A stretch of DNA of 7,657 nt. It comes from Tardiphaga sp. Its GTDB lineage: Bacteria; Pseudomonadota; Alphaproteobacteria; Rhizobiales; Xanthobacteraceae. Under the pieces are notes generated by a model, which saw only the letters and a program-made list of their open reading frames with translations, did not search any database and had not been told where the DNA came from. Positions 1 through 4,379 of the stretch are shown here, piece after piece (positions within the stretch are counted from its first letter, which is position 1; each line of letters opens with the position of its first letter). The stretch spans positions 1-7,657 of the forward strand of contig JAQGJY010000407.1 in NCBI GenBank assembly GCA_028290325.1, in the 5' to 3' direction. The translations under genes were made by a program, and so were the position numbers.

Positions 1-658
1 GCGGCTGCCGCGCGATCTCGATCAGCGGACGACCGCCGGTGAGATCGGCCGGCGCCGGCCTCGGCGCGTCGACGCCGGCCAGCACCGCCATTGCGATCAG
101 AGCAACAATCGCCTGCGCGAAAAACGACACCGCGAACAGGTAAGGCGGCCACAGGTCCATCGTCCACGAGACGAGCTGCGGGCCAAGCACGCCAGCGAAA
201 ACGCCGCCAGCCATCACCCACGAGACGGCCTTCGGGCGATACGCCGCGCTCGCGCCGTCGGCGGCGGCAAAGCGATAGGATTGCGAGACCGCGCCATAGA
301 GCCCGCCAAGGAACGTCGCGGCGCAGAACAAGGCGAACGAGCCGCGCAGGATCGCCACGGCGCCGAGCAGGCCGGTCAGCACGCCGCAGGCCGCGCCGAT
401 GACGAAGGCGACGCGTCGGCCATAGGCGCGCGAAATCATTCCGGTCGGCAGCGTTCCGCAGGCGAGCCCCACGACGTAGACCGACAAAGGCACGGTCGCG
501 AGCGACACATCCGGCGCCATCGTCGCGCCGACGATCGATCCGGTCGCGAAGATCACCGCCGCGTTGGCCCCGGTCAAAGCCTGCGCGGCGGCCAGCCTCA
601 AGACGTTGGCGCGGGCGCGGGTGTCGTCCGGAATTTCCTCAGCGAGCGTGGGCGTCAT
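1..658 (-). CDS. MFS transporter, C-terminal part cut off by window edge
   Basis: Inner-membrane secondary transporter of the major facilitator superfamily; the substrate cannot be told from sequence. The 219 visible residues begin MTPTLAEEIPDD and contain about six hydrophobic segments (near residues 20-45, 55-75, 83-104, 106-125, 143-166 and 172-195), the N-terminal half of a 12-helix MFS protein. A motif-A-like loop, GMISRAYGRR at 73-82, lies between helices 2 and 3 as expected. After helix 6 the chain enters a hydrophilic stretch rich in Pro, Ala and Asp, probably the central loop, and runs off at base 1. The ATG at 658 is chosen because an in-frame TGA lies three codons upstream (665-667); only a weak AGGA precedes it. 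It follows the ArsR gene by 29 nt on the same strand, so it is probably co-transcribed with and controlled by that repressor. Certain as MFS, uncertain as to role. Confidence 0.9.
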   Translation of the reverse strand, partial: MTPTLAEEIPDDTRARANVLRLAAAQALTGANAAVIFATGSIVGATMAPDVSLATVPLSVYVVGLACGTLPTGMISRAYGRRVAFVIGAACGVLTGLLGAVAILRGSFALFCAATFLGGLYGAVSQSYRFAAADGASAAYRPKAVSWVMAGGVFAGVLGPQLVSWTMDLWPPYLFAVSFFAQAIVALIAMAVLAGVDAPRPAPADLTGGRPLIEIARQP

Positions 659-687
659 GTGGCGTCAGTCCTAAACGCGGCGGCGCC

Positions 688-1020
688 TCAGGCGATGTCG
701 CCGCCGTAGATATCCCGGAGCAGGGTCAGCACCCGTAGCGCACTTCGGTCGGCGACGCTGTAGTGGATCGTCTGCGACTCCCGGCGGAAGCTCACGATGC
801 CGTCCCCGCGCAATTTTGCCAGATGCTGCGACAGCGCCGACTGGCTCAGCCGCACCGCGTCCGCAAGATCGCCGGCCGTCATTTCACGGCGCGACGCCAG
901 ATGGCACATGATGAGCAGCCGCTTTTCGTTGCCGAGCAGCTTGAGCAACCCGGCCGCCGGGCCGGCCCGCCGCGCCAGCTTCTTCAAGGCCGCGACATTG
1001 GCCGGTGACGTCTTCGGCAT
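688..1020 (-). CDS. ArsR/SmtB-family winged-helix transcriptional repressor
   Basis: Small DNA-binding repressor of 110 residues, the usual size for ArsR proteins. It opens with a helical region (residues 10-36, ending LLKLLGNEKRLLIMCHL), followed by the helix-turn-helix at about 46-71 (MTAGDLADAVRLSQSALSQH) and a beta-wing at 74-88 (GIVSFRRESQTIHYSV). The layout resembles the BigR/SqrR/YgaV branch that senses persulfides through two cysteines. Only Cys39 is present, and the place of the second cysteine near the C-terminus is taken by Tyr (LRDIYGG), so that thiol chemistry is unlikely. No ArsR-type CxC metal site is seen. Start choice is open: ATG 1020 has GAAGG 8 nt upstream, while an in-frame GTG at 1074 has GGAG 8 nt upstream and would add 18 basic residues; a TTG at 1152 is less likely. 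Probably represses itself and the MFS gene 29 nt downstream. The ligand is unknown. Confidence 0.88.
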   Translation of the reverse strand: MPKTSPANVAALKKLARRAGPAAGLLKLLGNEKRLLIMCHLASRREMTAGDLADAVRLSQSALSQHLAKLRGDGIVSFRRESQTIHYSVADRSALRVLTLLRDIYGGDIA

Positions 1021-1408
1021 CGACAGGGCCTTCGGGCCGGCGGTCTTGCGCGCCGTCGTCTCACTGGCTTTCACAACTCGCGCTCCGACATGGCTGAAAT
1101 CCTCGTGACTGGAAAAGACTATTGGCCAGGCCCGATCGGCTAAGCCGCGCAATGATGTGGGACAGCAGAGAAGGACTGCGCGAAAAATGCGGCCGTCGAT
1201 CTCCGCTCAAACTGTCAAACCCTGCAAAAACAGTAAAGTTTTCTCTCCGGGAAGTGGGTCGTACAAAAGTCGCGGTCGCAGTGCAATCCGGTTCCAGCGG
1301 TATTGCGCCCGAAAACGGCCGGCATATGTTTCGGAACATGACGCAAACCGTGATAGGGTTCCCACGGACGTCCGCAGCACGTTGGCTACGGAACATTTTG
1401 AGGCATTC
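1021..1408. promoter_or_regulatory. Divergent intergenic region between the ArsR and small basic protein genes
   Basis: About 390 bp without a convincing gene. Frames that stay open here lack the strong GC third-position bias of the neighbours, and the composition is less GC-rich, with A/T runs around 1220-1245. It must hold the promoters of the minus-strand ArsR–MFS unit and of the plus-strand pair at 1409. Candidate elements: an imperfect inverted repeat with ACTGT at 1211-1215 and ACAGT at 1230-1234, flanked by AAA/TTT-rich sequence, which could be a repressor site; and a minus-strand TTGACA (complement of 1213-1218) with no good -10 at normal spacing. No confident promoter could be assigned. 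The first 54 bp (1021-1074) would be coding if ArsR starts at GTG 1074. Confidence 0.45.
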
Positions 1409-1660
1409 ATGGACTCTGAACCGAAAACAGCCGCCGAGATGAAGGAAATCCGCATCAAGCGGAAAGAGGCGCAAGACGCCGAAGGCATCAAGGCAATGGC
1501 CGATATTGCGGCCGCCGATATCGCAATTCGTAAACGTACCGAAAAGCTGCGCGCCATCCGTCTTGCCAAGGAAGCCGCCGAGGCCGCCAAGCCGGCCGCT
1601 TCGGCCAAGCCCAAGACCAAGGCCAAAACCGCGGCAAAAACCAAGAAGTCCGCATCATGA
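1409..1660 (+). CDS. Small Lys/Ala-rich basic protein (hypothetical)
   Basis: An 83-residue hypothetical protein with no recognised domain. Residues 8-60 are charged and probably form a long helix or coiled coil (EMKEIRIKRKEAQDAEG, then KLRAIRLAKEAAEAAKP). The tail from 61 is almost only Lys, Ala, Pro, Ser and Thr, like histone H1-type or phasin-type tails that bind polyanions. No signal peptide or membrane segment is seen. ATG 1409 is supported by GAGG 5 nt upstream; the frame extends further upstream but that part has non-coding composition. The stop overlaps the next start as ATGA (1657-1660), so the two are translationally coupled, and both share a KLxxhRLAxEAA core. A role in nucleoid binding or as a regulator is guesswork. 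Confidence is in the gene, not the function. Confidence 0.8.
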   Translation: MDSEPKTAAEMKEIRIKRKEAQDAEGIKAMADIAAADIAIRKRTEKLRAIRLAKEAAEAAKPAASAKPKTKAKTAAKTKKSAS

Positions 1661-1944
1661 GCGCCAATGACAAGTTACGCGCCGAGGCCCGCTTCGCCAA
1701 ATCAGCGAAGACGCCCAATGAGAAAGCCGCCAGCAGCGAGCGCGACGCCGCCGCCAAGGCCGTGCGCGACAACATGGCGAAGCTGAAGGAGCTCAGACTG
1801 GCGCGCGAAGCGGCCAATCCGACGCCGGTCGCCACCAAATCCACGCGGGCCAAAGCCAGCAAAGCCGCCAAGGCGGAAAAAAAGGAAGCACCGGCGCTTG
1901 GCGAATGGCTCGCCGGCCAGCAAAGCGGCGGACGGCGGACCTAG
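1657..1944 (+). CDS. Small Lys/Ala-rich basic protein, likely paralogue of its upstream neighbour
   Basis: A 95-residue hypothetical protein, starting at the ATG inside the ATGA overlap with the gene before it. Residues 4-55 are predicted helical and highly charged (NDKLRAEARFAKS, then MAKLKELRLAREAA at 40-53). Residues 61-77 are a Lys/Ala tail (KSTRAKASKAAKAEKKEA), followed by a short tail LGEWLAGQQSGG. The KLKELRLAREAA segment matches KLRAIRLAKEAA at 46-57 of the upstream protein, with similar placement before a basic tail, which suggests descent from a tandem duplication. There is no Cys, no signal peptide and no membrane segment, so it is probably cytoplasmic. In style it recalls small proteins of unknown function common in Bradyrhizobium relatives. 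Function is unknown; nucleic-acid binding is possible because of the basic tail but not shown. Confidence 0.82.
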   Translation: MSANDKLRAEARFAKSAKTPNEKAASSERDAAAKAVRDNMAKLKELRLAREAANPTPVATKSTRAKASKAAKAEKKEAPALGEWLAGQQSGGRRT

Positions 1945-1965
1945 CCATTTCCGCCGGCCGGGCGC

Positions 1966-1983
1966 GTGGCGCGATGGCGCCAC
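1966..1983. terminator. Hairpin 1 after the small basic protein genes
   Basis: A perfect 7-bp inverted repeat, GTGGCGC and GCGCCAC, with a GATG loop, 22 nt past the stop of the plus-strand small gene. No T-run follows, so intrinsic termination is uncertain; it may act as a 3' end stabiliser. Confidence 0.35.
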
Positions 1984-1996
1984 CGCCACCGCCACT

Positions 1997-2017
1997 CAGG
2001 GCACAAAGTGTGCCCTG
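1997..2017. terminator. Hairpin 2, strong 9-bp stem between convergent genes
   Basis: CAGGGCACA and TGTGCCCTG form a perfect 9-bp stem around a 3-nt AAG loop, midway between the convergent genes ending at 1944 and 2097. This is the best candidate for a bidirectional transcript end. There is no T-tract on either side, so Rho-independent activity is not assured. The same palindrome could be a protein binding site, but its place between two 3' ends argues for a terminator. Confidence 0.5.
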
Positions 2018-2063
2018 GCGACGCTCATCGGGTCGATCTCACGACGAAAGTCCGCGTTCGCAG

Positions 2064-2081
2064 GCGGGCAGAGCCGCCCGC
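2064..2081. terminator. Hairpin 3 after the 81-residue hypothetical gene
   Basis: GCGGGC and GCCCGC form a 6-bp stem with a 6-nt AGAGCC loop, 15 nt beyond the stop of the minus-strand gene ending at 2097. There is no T-tract. Weak on its own; counted because two other hairpins lie in the same 150 bp. Confidence 0.3.
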
Positions 2082-2096
2082 GTCTGGAATGACCTG

Positions 2097-2342
2097 TCAG
2101 GACGCCTTTTCCGGCCACGGGATCATCGTCCGGGTCTTGGTCTCGGCATCGTACACCTGCACCTGAAGCATCTGATATTTCGTCTTCAGCGCCAGACCGG
2201 CTGCCTCGGCTGCTTCCTGGGTCAGATGATGCGACTTGAAGTGACCATCGACGACCAGCGAGTAGCCCTCGGTCGGGGCCTTGTCGGCCCGGATAATCTT
2301 GCGAGGTTGCAGGTCTTCGGCGTCGATCTTCGGCTTTTTCAT
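2097..2342 (-). CDS. Hypothetical protein, 81 residues
   Basis: Small cytoplasmic protein of unknown function, MKKPKIDAEDLQPRK at the N-terminus. The middle reads as beta-alpha-beta: a strand YSLVVDG (43-49 region), a helix LTQEAAEAAGLALKTKY, and a strand MLQVQVYDAET. It ends with TMIPWPEKAS. No signal peptide, membrane segment or cysteine is seen, and I recognise no named family. ATG 2342 is preferred because GGAG sits 5 nt upstream; an in-frame ATG at 2372 would add 10 residues with no clear ribosome site. It follows the ATP-grasp gene by 49 nt on the same strand with no hairpin between, so the two may share a transcript. Whether it helps the ligase is unknown. The strong GC third-position pattern and good ribosome site support a real gene. 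Confidence 0.78.
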   Translation of the reverse strand: MKKPKIDAEDLQPRKIIRADKAPTEGYSLVVDGHFKSHHLTQEAAEAAGLALKTKYQMLQVQVYDAETKTRTMIPWPEKAS

Positions 2343-2391
2343 TCGGGCTCCGGTGGAGTTATGGACGCGCATGATCGGCGTTTGGCACGGT

Positions 2392-3621
2392 TTACACCTT
2401 TTCCGTGCCCGCGAGTAGCGCGATCGAGGCCTCATTCAGCAGATGCGCGCCCCAACCGCGCCGCGCCAGCGGGCCGGCCAGGCGCGGGCTGGCGAGCAGC
2501 GCCAACGCCGTGATCGCCGGCGGGATCGCGCTCACGATATCATCCCGCCACGGCGTCAATTCCTCGGTACTCTCCGTGAAAGGCCCGGTCCGCCGCAGCA
2601 ATTGCAGGCCCGACCGCAGAATATCGCGCCGCGTTCCGCCGCGCAGGCCGCAGCCGAGCAGCACCTGCATCGCCTGATGCGTCACGACCTGGTCGTGGCC
2701 GGCGGCCAGCGCGGCGGGCTTTTCATCCAGCGACACCTTGAGCAGCAGGCCCAGCAGATCGACCCCGGCACAGGCGGCGCTCATCGGCTCGACCAATCGG
2801 GGGTTGCAGTCGATGTAATGCGGCACGCCGTCCGGCGGCAGGATGTAATCGACCGACAGCGCGCCGTGCCAATTCAATTCCTGTCCCATGAGGGCGGTCT
2901 GGTCGCGAACCTTTGGACGGGTCACGCTGACCTTGATCGCGTCGCCGCCGCCCGCGCCTTCGCTGATTTGGCGATAGGCATGGAAGCCGAGCAGCTCGCC
3001 ATGCGCGAAAACCGCCTGCGCTTTTTCCAGCGCGCCCTCCAGGCGATCCTGCACCAGGATTTCGCCGCCATGGCCATCGAGCGCGGCGAACATCGGCGCG
3101 ACGTCACCGCCACCACGCACCTGCCAGACGCCGCGGCTTGCCGTGCCGATCGCGGTTTTGACCACGCAGGGATAATGGATCATCGCCCGCAGGTCGTAGG
3201 GGTTGCTGACGATGCGCGTCGCCGGCTGCGCCAGGTTCAGCGCATCGAGCAGATGGCTGAAGCCGGCCTTGCTGTGCGCGGTGCGATAGCTCGCGAAGCT
3301 CGGCAACGCGATCGCCGCGCGCAGGTCGAGCCCGGCCAGCGCCAGTCCCTGGTCATGAATCGGCAGTGCGACATCGACACCGCCCTGCGCCACCAGATCC
3401 ATCACGAAGCGGCGAAAGCCCAGCGGGTCGTCGCGCAATCCCGGACAGCGATGCCATCGCGCGACATGACGCGAGAAGCGCGCCAGCCCGACGCGGCCGG
3501 GATCGCAGATCTCCACGCGATGCCCGGCCCGGCCGAGCAGCGTCACCGCTTCGCGCGCCGATGTGCTGCTGCCGTCGGTGAGCAGCACGCGGAGGGACTG
3601 ACTTTGCGGGAGCTGAGACAT
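2392..3621 (-). CDS. ATP-grasp domain protein (carboxylate–amine/thiol ligase-like)
   Basis: ATP-grasp enzymes activate a carboxylate as acyl phosphate and join it to a nucleophile, usually an amine. This 409-residue protein has a pre-ATP-grasp Rossmann-like part (RVLLTDGSSTSAREAVTLLG at 11-30, then HRVEICDPG). The nucleotide-binding region follows, with PCVVKTAIGTASRGVWQV at 151-168 (Lys155) and the hinge strand EILVQDRLEG at 187-196. The catalytic end has GALSVDYIL at 253-261 and HYIDCNPRL at 268-276, where Asp258, Asp271 and Asn273 match the usual Mg-ATP ligands. Residues 310-409 are a helical extension of unknown role. Substrates cannot be named. ATG 3621 lacks a clear ribosome site; ATG 3705, with AGGGG 6 nt upstream, would add 28 basic residues and overlap the opposite-strand leader. 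It is divergent from the ABC/lipocalin operon, and the 81-residue gene follows it. Confidence 0.87.
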   Translation of the reverse strand: MSQLPQSQSLRVLLTDGSSTSAREAVTLLGRAGHRVEICDPGRVGLARFSRHVARWHRCPGLRDDPLGFRRFVMDLVAQGGVDVALPIHDQGLALAGLDLRAAIALPSFASYRTAHSKAGFSHLLDALNLAQPATRIVSNPYDLRAMIHYPCVVKTAIGTASRGVWQVRGGGDVAPMFAALDGHGGEILVQDRLEGALEKAQAVFAHGELLGFHAYRQISEGAGGGDAIKVSVTRPKVRDQTALMGQELNWHGALSVDYILPPDGVPHYIDCNPRLVEPMSAACAGVDLLGLLLKVSLDEKPAALAAGHDQVVTHQAMQVLLGCGLRGGTRRDILRSGLQLLRRTGPFTESTEELTPWRDDIVSAIPPAITALALLASPRLAGPLARRGWGAHLLNEASIALLAGTEKV

Positions 3622-3673
3622 ATATCGACATGATCGCGCGCCGGCCGCGCCCTGTCGCCGGGTGAATTGCCGC

Positions 3674-3680
3674 AAGGAGA
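3674..3680 (+). promoter_or_regulatory. Strong Shine-Dalgarno sequence serving the leader ORF
   Basis: AAGGAGA, the best ribosome-binding match ahead of the plus-strand operon. It lies 7 nt before a GTG (3688) and 10 nt before an ATG (3691), both opening the leader ORF. It is 45 nt from the ATPase start, too far to serve it directly. Confidence 0.6.
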
Positions 3681-3690
3681 GACGCACGTG

Positions 3691-3726
3691 ATGTCGAGCC
3701 AGCATCAACGACCCCTGCATCCTTGA
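3691..3726 (+). CDS. 11-residue leader ORF translationally coupled to the ABC ATPase
   Basis: ATG TCG AGC ... CCT TGA encodes MSSQHQRPLHP; a GTG just before would make it 12 residues. It has the only strong ribosome site in the region (AAGGAGA at 3674-3680). Its stop TGA overlaps the ATPase start as TGATG (3724-3728). The ATPase ATG itself has no ribosome site upstream (CCCCTGCATCCTTG), so ribosomes ending the leader probably restart there. The leader is in a different frame from the ATPase, so it is not an N-terminal extension. It may be a simple coupling ORF or a regulatory leader peptide; there is no run of one amino acid that would suggest classical attenuation. The gene call is inference from signals; no protein evidence is possible at this length. 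Confidence 0.5.
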   Translation: MSSQHQRPLHP

Positions 3727-4379
3727 TGCTGACTGTTGCACACCTCGCCAAATCCTATCGGTCCGCCGACGTGCCGGTGGCCGTGCTGCGCGGCGTCGAT
3801 CTCGCCGTGCAGGCCGGCGAAAGCGTGGCGTTGACCGGTGAATCCGGCAGCGGCAAAAGCACGCTGCTGCACCTGATCGCCGGCCTCGACGGGGCGGACT
3901 CCGGACGTATCACGCTCGGCGACGTCGATATTACCGCGTTGGACGACCCCGGCCGCGCGGCGCTGCGCCGCGACCGGCTCGGTCTCGTGTTCCAGCAATT
4001 CAATCTGATCCCGAGCCTGAGCGTCGCCGATAACCTCGCCTTCCAGGCCCGCATCGCCGGACGCCACGATCCGCTATGGCATGACGAACTGGTCGACCGC
4101 CTTGGCCTCGGCGATCTGCTGAAGCGCTATCCGGAGCAATTGTCCGGCGGTCAGCAGCAGCGCGTGGCAATCGGCCGCGCGCTGGCGATCAAGCCGACGC
4201 TGCTGCTGGCCGACGAGCCGACCGGCAATCTCGACGAAGCCACCGCCGACGAGGTGATGCATCTGGCGCGCGATCTGGTGGCGCGCAGCGGCTGCGGCCT
4301 GCTGATGGTGACGCACAGCGCGCGCCTGGCCGCGACGCTCGACCGCCGGGTGCACCTCAGTTCCGGTCGCGTCTCTTGA
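3726..4379 (+). CDS. ABC transporter ATP-binding protein, LolD/YbbA type (AttE-like)
   Basis: Cytoplasmic ATPase of 217 residues that powers the permease encoded next to it. All ABC motifs are intact: Walker A GESGSGKST (38-46), Q-loop FQQFNLIPSLS (89-99), signature LSGGQQQRVAIGRA (139-152), Walker B LLLADEPTGNLDE (159-171) with the catalytic Glu164, and the H-loop MVTHS with His197. The FNLIPSLSVADN segment and LADEPTGNLD are typical of the LolD/MacB/YbbA/FtsE group, which pairs with FtsX-type permeases. Such systems often move lipoproteins or transmit force across the membrane rather than run conventional transport. ATG 3726 is chosen (TTG 3723 would add one residue). It overlaps the leader stop as TGATG and lacks its own ribosome site. 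Its stop overlaps the permease start as TTGA. With the AttH-like gene downstream, AttE is the best label. Confidence 0.94.
   Translation: MLTVAHLAKSYRSADVPVAVLRGVDLAVQAGESVALTGESGSGKSTLLHLIAGLDGADSGRITLGDVDITALDDPGRAALRRDRLGLVFQQFNLIPSLSVADNLAFQARIAGRHDPLWHDELVDRLGLGDLLKRYPEQLSGGQQQRVAIGRALAIKPTLLLADEPTGNLDEATADEVMHLARDLVARSGCGLLMVTHSARLAATLDRRVHLSSGRVS

Noticed and set aside
91..709. Plus-strand open frames across the MFS gene
   Set aside because: Arg/Gly/Ala-rich translations without domains; the minus strand encodes a clear membrane transporter, so these are shadow frames.
1333..1360. Possible EcfG-type stress promoter (GGAAC ... GGTT)
   Set aside because: The gap between GGAAC (1333-1337) and GTT (1358-1360) is about 19-20 nt, longer than the usual 16-17, and the -10 match is poor.
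1157..1408. N-terminal extension of the 83-residue protein back to 1157
   Set aside because: The frame is open, but the extension needs a non-ATG start and has non-coding composition; ATG 1409 has a good ribosome site.
2443..3633. Long plus-strand open frame of about 396 codons
   Set aside because: It lies antisense to the ATP-grasp gene, is rich in Arg, Gln and Ala, and shows no motif; it is a GC-bias shadow.
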